Positions 17,904 through 26,036 of a DNA stretch of 64,000 bases are shown here, piece by piece. Source of the DNA: Sphingomonas colocasiae. GTDB taxonomy: Bacteria; Pseudomonadota; Alphaproteobacteria; Sphingomonadales; Sphingomonadaceae. A model generated the notes under the pieces. That model was not told the DNA's origin and did no database searches. It saw nothing but the letters and a program-made list of their open reading frames with translations. Numbering within the stretch: the stretch's first letter is position 1; every line of letters starts with the position of its first letter. Location of the stretch: NCBI RefSeq assembly GCF_019880585.1, contig NZ_JAINVV010000008.1, forward strand, positions 434,001-498,000, in the 5' to 3' direction. A program made the position numbers and the translations under genes.

Positions 17904-18884
17904 TCAGTCGCTCACCCAACCACTCATCGCGAAGCGACCGCCGGAACCGAGATAGGCGGGAATCGACGATGGATGGGTTTCCCCCTCATACACGCGGAGA
18001 TCGACCACAAGCCCGGGCACCCTTTTGAGATCCTCGGCGAGACCTCGGGTTTTGCGAACCATCGCATAGCCTTTCAGAACGGATGCCGAAGGAAGGTCGA
18101 GCCCCCGCTTTTTGGCTTGAACAAAGTCTTCCGTCAGCTCTTCCTCGAGACCGCCGACGGTGAGCAACAGTCGGCGCGGGGCATCCCCGCTCCCCCGGCC
18201 GCTCACGAACGCGTCTTTTTCCCGCAGCACTGCGTCGCCACCCCACCAGATCGACGGACTGCCGGCGACATAGGTGTCGAAACTCTCAGGGTGGCTGAAC
18301 AGGACGTGCAAGGCAAAGAGTCCGCCAAAGGAGTGGCCGAACAAAGCTTGCCGGCTCCGGTCGATGGGCATGGCCTTTTCGACGACTGGCTTCAGCTCCT
18401 CCTCGATAAAACCGAAGAACGCCTCCGCGCCTCCCGTCGGCCCCGCGGCTCCACGATGTTCGTCGTCCGCATCGGGCAACCTCGCGATCGTCAGATCATA
18501 GCTGCGATTGGCGATCTCTGCGGCACTCGGATAGCCCACACCCACGACCACGGCAGGCCCGTAGAGTCGCCTCGACTGCCAAAGCGTGTCCGCCAGCGTG
18601 GCGAAACTCCAGCTCGGATCGGTGACGTATATCACCGGATAGCCCTGTTCCGGTGGGGGTTCGTCCGGGCGGGCCACATAGATCTGGAACAGCCGGCCGC
18701 TCCTCGATCTGAGCGTCCATTCAACCGAGCCATGGCGGCTATATGGCCGAGCATCGCCTTGAACGGGCTCGACCAGATCCGACGCGGCCTGTGCGCATGC
18801 CGGCCCGGCGCACGCAGAAGCGATCAGCATAGCCGCGACCCACTTGAGCGAGCGCGTCCGGGAAAGCCTTCTCACGGACTTCAT
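17904..18884 (-). CDS. exported alpha/beta hydrolase, Fes/IroE-like esterase
   Basis: A 326-residue protein with a signal peptide ending CAQA. The nucleophile elbow is GHSFGGLFAL and the likely catalytic His lies in GETHPSSIP; SPSIWWG is typical of the enterochelin esterase/IroE group. Such enzymes cleave ester bonds in ferric siderophores, usually to free iron. It starts 23 bases after the STN-type TBDR and is presumably co-transcribed with it. That context supports a siderophore or ester-linked ligand. Another exported esterase function cannot be excluded. Confidence 0.75.
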   Translation of the reverse strand: MKSVRRLSRTRSLKWVAAMLIASACAGPACAQAASDLVEPVQGDARPYSRHGSVEWTLRSRSGRLFQIYVARPDEPPPEQGYPVIYVTDPSWSFATLADTLWQSRRLYGPAVVVGVGYPSAAEIANRSYDLTIARLPDADDEHRGAAGPTGGAEAFFGFIEEELKPVVEKAMPIDRSRQALFGHSFGGLFALHVLFSHPESFDTYVAGSPSIWWGGDAVLREKDAFVSGRGSGDAPRRLLLTVGGLEEELTEDFVQAKKRGLDLPSASVLKGYAMVRKTRGLAEDLKRVPGLVVDLRVYEGETHPSSIPAYLGSGGRFAMSGWVSD

Positions 18885-18907
18885 CACAGGAATTCGCCCG
18901 TTCGCGA

Positions 18908-21292
18908 TCAGAATGACGCCGCTCCCTTTATGCCGATCGAACGCGGAACGACGCGCGTCGAGAAGAACAACGGATTCGGCGCGGTCCGGCCGCGATCGTT
19001 CAGGATGTTTTCCGCGAAAAGCTGGATATCGAATCCCTTCCAGCTCAGGCCCAGCCTGGCGTTGAGCAGGTGGAGCGTTTCATTCCCGGCAAAGAGATTG
19101 GCGGTCCTTTGAATGAGCACCGAGTCACCGCGCCGATTATAGTCGACACGGAATGTCCCTCGCACGTCATCGCTCAAGGGTGCCTGGGTTTCCACGAAGG
19201 CGCCGGCGTTGAATTTCGGGATGAAGCTCAACCGGTCGCCGACCTGGTAGCCGCTGGCCGGCGCCGATTCGACCACGCGCGTGTCCACAAGCGCGCCGGT
19301 CGTGCCCAGCGTCAGCCAGTTCGCGGGCGCGAGCCTGAAATTCCAGTCGATGCCCTTCACATGCGCGCGCCCGACATTGCCGGTGTAACCAAGGCCGACG
19401 GACAGCGCGATCACGCCGGTCTGCATATCGCTATAGCGGCTTATGAAGCCCGAGATTTCGCCCGAGACCAATCGATCGAGAGCGCTGAACTTCGTACCGA
19501 CCTCATAGCTCCAAACGTCTTCCGGGCCGAAGGTCTGCGGAAAAGACGCGTTGACGGCGTTGAAGCCGCCGCTGCGGAAGCCCTTTGCGGCGCTCGCATA
19601 GACCGACCAATCCGGTGCCAGCTTGTAGACGGCATAGATGCGCGGATCGAGCGAATGAAAATCCGCCTTGAGCCGGCCGTTCACGCTCGGCGATGTCTGG
19701 CTGTCCACGAAATAGCGCAGCCCGCCGCCGATCTCGAGCCGATCGCTGAGCTGATAACTGGTGTTGCCATAGAATGACCAGCTATCCGTGTCATAGGCGG
19801 TATTGAAAGGAAGGTTTACGGTCGTACCGACGGTACCCGTATGGCTTCCGGTCTGGAGCAGGGTGTTGACGGCCGAGAATTCGGCGTTCCGGTAGAATAT
19901 GCCCGCCGTCCATTTCCAGATGCTTGATGAATCCGACGACAGGCGGACTTCACCGGTTCTGGCCCGGTTGCGATTGGCATAGGTGAAAACGCGCGCGAGC
20001 GCGCCGAAACGATTGAAAAACCCGCCGTCCATATCATTGCGATAGATCGATCCGACGGCCAGCAGCTTCACGCCGCCCAGCCGGACGTTCGCGGTCAGGC
20101 TATACAGGTCGAAATCGTTGCTGACCGGCTGGACGCCGTCCTGCATGAAACCCGGAAAGATGATATTGTAATTCTCGTCTTCGCCATTGCTGACCGATCC
20201 GGCGCGATTGCGATGGATATCGATCATCGGCACCAATGAAATATCGTCCGAAAGATTGAGCAAACCCTTGATTCGGATTTCGAACAGGCGGCCATCGTTG
20301 ATATTGGTTCGCCCGGCCGTGGGCGCATCGATCCAGCCGCCGATTTTCTCGTAGACGCCGCTGACGCGCAGAGCCGCGATGTCGTTCAAGGGCAGGTTGG
20401 CCGTGGCCGTCAGGCGGCCCGACGCACTCCCTTTCCGGGTGCCCCAGAGTTCGGCCGAGGTGGTGAGGCTCGTACGGCCGATAACGGGATCGTTAGTGAC
20501 GAAGCGGATAGTGCCGCCGGCGGAACCCTGGCCGTACAGGGTCCCTTGCGGACCGTTGAGGACCTCGACACGTTTGACATCGAGCGGACGCAGATCGAGT
20601 TGCTGTCCATTAGGGCCGTCCACCGCCACCTCGTCCTGATAGACGCCGACGAGCGGCAGATTGCCGCCTGAGGGGCTGATCCCGCGCAACACGACTTGGG
20701 ATTGCCCGAGCATGGCGCTGAACACATTCATCTCGGGAACGCTGTATGAAAGATCCTGCAGATTGTTGATGCCGCGCTGCTTCAGTTCCGTCGCGCCGAA
20801 TGCATTGATCGTGATCGGCACCTCGATCGAGCGCTGCTCACGCTGCTGCGCGGTCACGACGATCTCGGAATCGCCAAGACCGTCATCGGATGCCGCGGCC
20901 ACATCCTCCCTGACGGGCGCCATCCTGTTTTCCACGGACTCGGCCGACCGCTTTTCCTTCACCATGAAGATCCCGCCACTGCCCGTCGTCACCGTCAGAT
21001 CGCTGCCGGCGAGCATCCTGCGCAACGCTTCCTCAGCGCTGAAATGGCCATTGATGGCCGCACTGCGCTTGCCGGCCACGCTCTTGCCGTCGAACATGAC
21101 CTGTCGGCGGGTTTCACGCGCAAGCTGGCGCAGCGCGCCGCCCAAGGGTTGCGCCGCGATGTTGAGCCTGAAGCTTTTCTCCTGAGCGGCAGCCTGCGCC
21201 TGGAGCGGAGCGGGCACGGCCATGATTGCCGTCAGACATGCACCCGCAAGGCCCGCCATTCGCACGCGATCGAAAAGATATTTATTGCTCAC
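18908..21292 (-). CDS. TonB-dependent receptor with N-terminal STN signalling domain (FecA-like)
   Basis: A 794-residue receptor. After the signal peptide (ending LQAQA) there is an STN domain at about residues 38-110 (FRLNIAAQPLGGALRQLA), which contacts a FecR anti-sigma protein. The plug then reads SEIVVTAQQREQRSIEVP and VEVLNGPQGTLYGQGSAGG, and the barrel ends GIKGAASF. It both imports ligand and signals its presence. GTG 21292 follows GGCGGACA. FecR and the sigma factor are encoded just upstream on the same strand, and an IroE-like esterase follows, pointing to a ferric siderophore. Confidence 0.9.
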   Translation of the reverse strand: MSNKYLFDRVRMAGLAGACLTAIMAVPAPLQAQAAAQEKSFRLNIAAQPLGGALRQLARETRRQVMFDGKSVAGKRSAAINGHFSAEEALRRMLAGSDLTVTTGSGGIFMVKEKRSAESVENRMAPVREDVAAASDDGLGDSEIVVTAQQREQRSIEVPITINAFGATELKQRGINNLQDLSYSVPEMNVFSAMLGQSQVVLRGISPSGGNLPLVGVYQDEVAVDGPNGQQLDLRPLDVKRVEVLNGPQGTLYGQGSAGGTIRFVTNDPVIGRTSLTTSAELWGTRKGSASGRLTATANLPLNDIAALRVSGVYEKIGGWIDAPTAGRTNINDGRLFEIRIKGLLNLSDDISLVPMIDIHRNRAGSVSNGEDENYNIIFPGFMQDGVQPVSNDFDLYSLTANVRLGGVKLLAVGSIYRNDMDGGFFNRFGALARVFTYANRNRARTGEVRLSSDSSSIWKWTAGIFYRNAEFSAVNTLLQTGSHTGTVGTTVNLPFNTAYDTDSWSFYGNTSYQLSDRLEIGGGLRYFVDSQTSPSVNGRLKADFHSLDPRIYAVYKLAPDWSVYASAAKGFRSGGFNAVNASFPQTFGPEDVWSYEVGTKFSALDRLVSGEISGFISRYSDMQTGVIALSVGLGYTGNVGRAHVKGIDWNFRLAPANWLTLGTTGALVDTRVVESAPASGYQVGDRLSFIPKFNAGAFVETQAPLSDDVRGTFRVDYNRRGDSVLIQRTANLFAGNETLHLLNARLGLSWKGFDIQLFAENILNDRGRTAPNPLFFSTRVVPRSIGIKGAASF

Positions 21293-21311
21293 TTGTCCGC
21301 CCCGTCATCAC

Positions 21312-21326
21312 GCCGGAAATTCCGGC
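21312..21326. promoter_or_regulatory. palindrome upstream of the STN receptor
   Basis: GCCGGAAATTCCGGC (perfect 7-base arms around one base) lies 20 bases upstream of the receptor GTG, in the 118-base gap after fecR. It could be an operator or leader hairpin; the gap also holds an AT-rich block (about 21374-21385) suitable for a promoter. Confidence 0.35.
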
Positions 21327-21410
21327 CTTCGATAACTTCGACGCGGCAGGTGCGAGACCTTGTAAGGAACAGGGAGAAAATTTTTTGCGATCCAGGAATT
21401 TCTGGCGAAA

Positions 21411-22442
21411 TCAGCCACGAACTTTCGTCAGCACCACTTTACCGTCCTGTGTTCGGGAACGAACGGAGAAGACGCCGGCGAGACCTTCGAGAAAGCTGGA
21501 GGTATCGGTTGCGTCGAAGACACCGCTCACCAGCAGGCCCGCCGTTTCGGCATCGCCAACGACCAATCTCGTTTGGCTGTAACGGTTCATGCGCTCGACC
21601 ACTTCGCCCAGCGGCTCGTCGACGAAGCTGAGTTGCCCCGATTCCCACGACAAGGCGCGCGGTTCGTCGACACCGGCGACATGGACTGGGTGATCGCCGT
21701 CCGGAAGCGTCATCTCCTGCCCCGGCCTGAGAGCCTGATCGACGGGAATCCGGGCATCGAGAGGAACAGGCCGGGGAGAGGTTCCCGGCGCCGGCTTCAT
21801 CACGGCCACCTGCCCTTCGTAAAGGACGACATCGACCTGGGATCTAAGCCTTTCGACACTGAAGCTCGTGCCTATGGCGACGACCATCTTGTCGCCCGCG
21901 GCGACGCTGAACGGCCGCAGCGGATTCTTCGCGACATCGAATTTCGCCCGGCCGGCCAGGAGAGTCAGAGCGCGGCGATCGTCGGTATAATCGACTTCGA
22001 CCCGTGTCGCCGCATCGAGCGAGAGCCTGGATCCATCGGCCAGTACGATCTGCCGCCTTTCTCCGATTCCGGTTTCATAGATGGTGGCTCGATCGCGCAC
22101 GGCCAGGAACGTGGCCAGAAGAGCGACCACCACTGCCGCCGCCACCGCGCCCGGCAAGCGCCAGTTGCGTATCCGGCCCGCCCTTTTTACCTCCGGTCCG
22201 CGCAAGGCTTCCAGGGCCTTCAGGCGAATATCCAGCAGCGCGGGCGTCGTCTGGCTGCCATCGAGCGAACGCCAGACGAAAACGGCCCTGTCGAACGCCG
22301 CGCGATGATCGGGCGAGGCGGCCATCCAGCTTTCGAATTGCGCGGTCTCGACTTCGTCGAGATCGGCCTCGGCAATGCGGAAGCACCAAAGGCCCGCTTC
22401 GTCGCTTACGGGATCCTGATGCAGCGGTTCGACCTCGCTCAT
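21411..22442 (-). CDS. FecR-family anti-sigma factor/regulator
   Basis: A 343-residue protein. The N-terminal cytoplasmic part starts with the FecR-typical acidic segment, including FESWMAASPDHRAAFDR. One membrane helix lies at about residues 95-115 (GAVAAAVVVALLATFLAV). The periplasmic FecR domain follows (IGERRQIVLADGSRLSLDAA). The C-terminal part resembles a secretin/TonB short domain (VVERMNRYSQTRLVVGD). It relays the ligand-bound state of the STN receptor to the sigma factor. Its ATG overlaps the sigma-factor stop (ATGA), as in other fecIR pairs. Confidence 0.9.
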   Translation of the reverse strand: MSEVEPLHQDPVSDEAGLWCFRIAEADLDEVETAQFESWMAASPDHRAAFDRAVFVWRSLDGSQTTPALLDIRLKALEALRGPEVKRAGRIRNWRLPGAVAAAVVVALLATFLAVRDRATIYETGIGERRQIVLADGSRLSLDAATRVEVDYTDDRRALTLLAGRAKFDVAKNPLRPFSVAAGDKMVVAIGTSFSVERLRSQVDVVLYEGQVAVMKPAPGTSPRPVPLDARIPVDQALRPGQEMTLPDGDHPVHVAGVDEPRALSWESGQLSFVDEPLGEVVERMNRYSQTRLVVGDAETAGLLVSGVFDATDTSSFLEGLAGVFSVRSRTQDGKVVLTKVRG

Positions 22443-22924
22443 CGACGGTGCCCCAGTTTCGACGTGAGGAAACCCATCGCCCGCGCGATATGCTTGTCGA
22501 CCGTACTCTCGCAGACGCCGAATTTGGCGGCTATCGTCTTCTTCGCCACCCTTTCGATGCGATACAGGGTGAAGATGTGCCGGGTCTGCTCAGGCAATTC
22601 CTCAAGCCCGGCGAAAAGGCAGGCCAGCATGTCATTCCCCTCGGCGATCCGGTGAGGGTCGAGTGGATCGATGCCCGCATCGGGCGCCCATCGCTTATCC
22701 TCTATGTAAAGCGATCGTACCTTGGCGCGCCGGGCACGATCGCGCAGCAGGTTGCTCGCCGTCTGAAAAATATAGGCTTCGCGGGCATCGAGGACGCTGA
22801 GGTCGGTACGGGCCAGACGAACGAAGACCTCCTGGGTCAGATCTTCCGCCTCGGCATGATTATCGGTGCGGCGCAGGAAATAGCGCAGCAGCACCGGACG
22901 GTACGCCCGGTCTATCGAAGCCAT
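22439..22924 (-). CDS. ECF sigma factor, FecI-like
   Basis: About 161 residues from ATG 22924, which follows GGTGG; ATG 22975 would add 17 residues. Region 2 is visible as RYFLRRTDNHAEAEDLTQEV and region 4 as LEELPEQTRHIFTLYRIE with VAKKTIAAKFGVCESTVDKH. FecI-type sigma factors direct transcription of the adjacent receptor gene when the anti-sigma protein signals ligand. The fecI-fecR-TBDR-esterase order on one strand is a complete surface signalling unit. Confidence 0.88.
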   Translation of the reverse strand: MASIDRAYRPVLLRYFLRRTDNHAEAEDLTQEVFVRLARTDLSVLDAREAYIFQTASNLLRDRARRAKVRSLYIEDKRWAPDAGIDPLDPHRIAEGNDMLACLFAGLEELPEQTRHIFTLYRIERVAKKTIAAKFGVCESTVDKHIARAMGFLTSKLGHRR

Positions 22925-23062
22925 CTCTGCCACCAGATTCGACGTCGCCCATCTCCTTGCCTCGGCGCTTACCATAGAGACGCACGAGGCGTTCGATCTT
23001 GTAAGCTTCGGCAGAATTTCGTTCGCAGGGCCGGCCAACCCGAGCAAACCCGTATCTTTTTC

Positions 23063-24184
23063 CTATGAAGCGTGCGCAGCCTCCACACGATCCCATGCGA
23101 GCGCCGCCAGCCTCGGAAATTGCCTGCCGCGGTCACGTGCCTGCGCGGACACCGCGGTTCCCCGGATCACGCGTGACCGGATGCCGTGGAAGATGGCGGC
23201 AAGCCTGAACAGGTTGAACGCGATGCAGAACATGTAATCGGATCGTGCGATCCCCGCGCGGCCGGTGCGCCGGCAATAGGCGTCGACATAGTCCGCCTCT
23301 GACGGGATACCGCACCGCGCCAGATCGGCACCGGCCAGCCCCGCGACGATGTCGGGCGGCATGTGATACATCATGCTGTGATAGGCGAAGTCGGCAAGGG
23401 GATGGCCGAGCGTCGACAATTCCCAGTCGAGCACCGCGAGCACGCGCGGTTCGTGCGCATGAAAGATCATGTTGTCGCAGCGGAAGTCGCCATGGACGAG
23501 TGCGCTTTCGTCGCTGTCCGGCAGGTTCGCGGGCAGCCATTCGATCAACCGGTCCATCGCCGGATCGCGGCCGCCGGCCTCATCTTCCAGATACTGGCGC
23601 GACCATCGCCCGACCTGCCGCGCGAAATAATCGCCCGGCCGACCATAATCGGCGAGCCCGATGGTCGCGGGATCGATCGCGTGCAACGCGGCGATGGTCG
23701 CGTTCATCGCGTCGAAATAGGCCGCGCGTTCGGCGTGCGGCACATCGGGAAAGGTCGCATCCCAGAAGATCCGGCCCTCGACGAGATCCATGACGTAGAA
23801 TGGGGTGCCGATGACATGTTCGTCGGCGCAGACCGCATGCACCCTGGCGACGGGAAAGCCGACCGGCGCCAGCGCGCGCTGGACGCGCGCTTCGCGCTCG
23901 ATGGCATGTGCGCCCTTGAGCAGCACGCCGGGCGGTTTTCGGCGCAGCACATAGCTCCGGCCGGGCGTCACGACCTTGTAGGTCGGGTTCGACTGGCCGC
24001 CGCGGAACTGTTCCACACGCAGCGGCCCGGCAAAGCCGTCCACATTATGCGCGAGCCATGCGGCCAGGGCGCGTTCGTCGAAAGCATAGCCTGCCCTGAC
24101 CGGCGCGGTGCCCAGATTGTCCGCCGCGGATGCGCTCATCGGCGCCGGCCCCAGCCAGTGTACGACATCGGCATTTTCTCCCAT
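23063..24184 (-). CDS. APH-fold phosphotransferase, ACAD10/11 kinase-like
   Basis: A 373-residue kinase of the aminoglycoside-phosphotransferase fold. GGQSNPTYKV is the glycine loop, VLRRKPPG carries the ATP-binding lysine, LVHGDFRCDNMIFH the catalytic loop and VLDWELSTLGHPLADF the metal site. The overall pattern, including EGRIFWDATFP and LADYGRPGDYF, is that of the kinase domain of ACAD10/11 and its bacterial relatives. In mammals and in the Pseudomonas levulinate pathway such kinases phosphorylate the 4-hydroxyl of hydroxyacyl-CoA before elimination. Start ATG 24184 (24139 also possible). It is divergent from the TauD gene across a paired GGTACC site. Confidence 0.85.
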   Translation of the reverse strand: MGENADVVHWLGPAPMSASAADNLGTAPVRAGYAFDERALAAWLAHNVDGFAGPLRVEQFRGGQSNPTYKVVTPGRSYVLRRKPPGVLLKGAHAIEREARVQRALAPVGFPVARVHAVCADEHVIGTPFYVMDLVEGRIFWDATFPDVPHAERAAYFDAMNATIAALHAIDPATIGLADYGRPGDYFARQVGRWSRQYLEDEAGGRDPAMDRLIEWLPANLPDSDESALVHGDFRCDNMIFHAHEPRVLAVLDWELSTLGHPLADFAYHSMMYHMPPDIVAGLAGADLARCGIPSEADYVDAYCRRTGRAGIARSDYMFCIAFNLFRLAAIFHGIRSRVIRGTAVSAQARDRGRQFPRLAALAWDRVEAAHAS

Positions 24185-24195
24185 CACTTGTCATA

Positions 24196-24222
24196 TGGTA
24201 CCTAATCATATAATCTGGTACC
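24196..24222. promoter_or_regulatory. paired GGTACC operator A
   Basis: Two TGGTACC copies start 20 bases apart (24196 and 24216). The intervening bases are partly symmetric (TAATCAT against ATAATC), so the whole is a palindrome of about 27 bases. It lies between the divergent kinase and TauD genes. The same pair recurs at other promoters of this region. Confidence 0.65.
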
Positions 24223-24258
24223 ACAATGAAAATCGACGTTCGGGCGAGTGGAGAGCCG

Positions 24259-25299
24259 ATGCCAACGCAATTTTCGACAAAGGCGCTCGACCATATCGGT
24301 ATCGAGATCATCGGAATCGATCCGGACAGGCTGAGCAGCGGGGATGAAGCCGCGTTGCGCGCGCTATGGGTGCGGTACGGCCTGTTGCTGTTCCGCCGCG
24401 CCGGGACCGATGCTGCCACCCATGTGCGGCTTTCGCGCATCTTCGGGCCGCTTCAGGAACATGTGATCGCGTCGCTGCGCCTTGCCGGCAATCCCGACCT
24501 CATCGTGCTTGGCGGCGAGGGCGAGAAGAAGGGGCCGGGCATGTTCGTCGACGGCGAATTGCGCGCCGGCTTTCTGGCGCTGCACCAGGACGGCGCCTAT
24601 ACGCCGTCGATCTCGCAAGGCGGCATGCTCCGCATGATCCGGCCGCCGGCACAGGGCGGCGATACGATATGGACCGACACCCAGGCGGCCTATGCCGCAC
24701 TGCCCGGCGAGCTGAAGGCATTTTGCGACGCGCATTCGACCGTGCAGATCTGGCGCGATGCGCCCGAACGGCTCTGGGGCTGGCCGGATGTGGATTTGCG
24801 CCCCGGACCGCATGCCGCCGACCGCGAATATCAGGTGGATCGCCAACCCTTTCCGCCCGTGCTGCAACCCATGGTGATCGATCATCCCGTGTCGAACGCG
24901 AAGGCGCTGCTGCTGAGCCCGTTGGGTTATGCGGGCGTCTGGGGCATGCCCCGGACCGAAGCCGATCCGCTTTATGAGGAGATCGTCGCGCATGCGGTGC
25001 AGCCGCGCTTCTGCTATCGCCATCACTGGACGGTCGACGATCTCGCGCTGTGGGACAATCGCCGGACGATGCACGCGGCTTATGGTTTTCCCTATGCCGA
25101 TACCCGCATCGTCCAGCGCACCACGCTTGCCGGCGATCAAATGACGGGACGGCTCCTGACCGATGCCGAACGCCAGTCCTGGACTGGCAGCGCCGAGAGT
25201 GGTTCCGAGGCAGGTGGTAACACCTCCCAGCTCGGGAACCACGATAAATCGAGGGAATCCGAAGTCGATCCGGTTCAATCCGAACCGGATCGACTCTAA
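24259..25299 (+). CDS. TauD/TfdA-family Fe(II)/2-oxoglutarate dioxygenase
   Basis: A 346-residue dioxygenase. Iron ligands are His and Asp in LHQDGAY and the distal His in RRTMHAAYGF; an Arg in DTRIVQRTT probably holds 2-oxoglutarate. Such enzymes hydroxylate or cleave sulfonates, aryloxy or acyl compounds. ATG 24259 is chosen for the GGAGAG site five bases before it; ATG 24226 would lie at the operator edge. The last 38 residues are polar and atypical, and their DNA forms three consecutive hairpins, so the C-terminus may extend into an old terminator region. It overlaps the convergent SDR by four bases. Confidence 0.8.
   Translation: MPTQFSTKALDHIGIEIIGIDPDRLSSGDEAALRALWVRYGLLLFRRAGTDAATHVRLSRIFGPLQEHVIASLRLAGNPDLIVLGGEGEKKGPGMFVDGELRAGFLALHQDGAYTPSISQGGMLRMIRPPAQGGDTIWTDTQAAYAALPGELKAFCDAHSTVQIWRDAPERLWGWPDVDLRPGPHAADREYQVDRQPFPPVLQPMVIDHPVSNAKALLLSPLGYAGVWGMPRTEADPLYEEIVAHAVQPRFCYRHHWTVDDLALWDNRRTMHAAYGFPYADTRIVQRTTLAGDQMTGRLLTDAERQSWTGSAESGSEAGGNTSQLGNHDKSRESEVDPVQSEPDRL
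25263..25295. terminator. 14-base-pair hairpin at the TauD stop codon
   Basis: AGTCGATCCGGTTC and GAACCGGATCGACT form a perfect 14-base-pair stem with a 5-base loop, two bases before the TAA. It lies within the coding sequence but at the meeting point of two convergent genes, so a two-way terminator is likely. Weaker hairpins precede it at about 25173-25189 and 25199-25242. Confidence 0.6.
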
Positions 25300-26036
25300 A
25301 GCGAACCCACCATATGGCCGCCATCGACGACCAGCACGCTGCCCGTCATGAACGCCGAGGCATCGCTAGCGAGCAGCAATAACGGCGCGTCGAGATCGGC
25401 GAGGCGACCGAGCCGGCGCTGCGGAATACGCTTGATCAACGCCATGCCGGCCGGTGTTTCGAAGAAGGCGCGATTGAGATCGGTCTCGATATAGCCCGGC
25501 GCCAGCGCGTTCACGCGGATGTCGAAGCGGGCAAGCTCAAGCGCAAGCTGCTTCGTCATCTGAATGACGCCCGCCTTGGAGACGGCATAGGGCGTCACCT
25601 GCCCACCCTGGCGCAAGCCCAGAATGGAGGCGATATTGACGATCGCGCCACCCCGGCCACGCGCACGCATCGCGCGCGCCGCAGCGACCGCCACGCGGTA
25701 ACCCCCTTCAAGATTGGTACCGACGACGGCGGCCCAGTCCCCCTCGTCCTGATCGAGTGCGGGCGCGGTCACCGTCACCCCGGCATTGTTGATCAGCACA
25801 TCGATCGGCCCGGCCGCCTCGATCGCGGCGGCGACCATGGCGGAATCGCGGACGTCGAGCACCACCATTTGCGCCGCGGGACCGATTTCCGCCGCAAGCG
25901 CCGCCAGCTTGTCCGTGCCGCGCGCCGCCAGAACGACGTGCGCCCCCGCGCCCGCGAGCACCTTCGCGAAATGCGCGCCGAGCCCGGACGACGCACCGGT
26001 GACGAGCACGCGCCTGCCGTCGAGCGAAAGCTTCAT
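25296..26036 (-). CDS. short-chain dehydrogenase/reductase (SDR)
   Basis: A 246-residue classical SDR. The cofactor loop is VTGASSGLGAHFA, NNAG is present, and the catalytic set is Ser in NIASILG with Tyr and Lys in TPYAVSKAG. The C-terminus ends VVDGGHMVGSL. It oxidises or reduces a hydroxy/keto group with NAD(P). Its ATG overlaps the acyl-CoA dehydrogenase stop (ATGA), so it is coupled to that gene. In the proposed hydroxy-acid pathway it could handle a hydroxyacyl or ketoacyl intermediate. Confidence 0.88.
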   Translation of the reverse strand: MKLSLDGRRVLVTGASSGLGAHFAKVLAGAGAHVVLAARGTDKLAALAAEIGPAAQMVVLDVRDSAMVAAAIEAAGPIDVLINNAGVTVTAPALDQDEGDWAAVVGTNLEGGYRVAVAAARAMRARGRGGAIVNIASILGLRQGGQVTPYAVSKAGVIQMTKQLALELARFDIRVNALAPGYIETDLNRAFFETPAGMALIKRIPQRRLGRLADLDAPLLLLASDASAFMTGSVLVVDGGHMVGSL

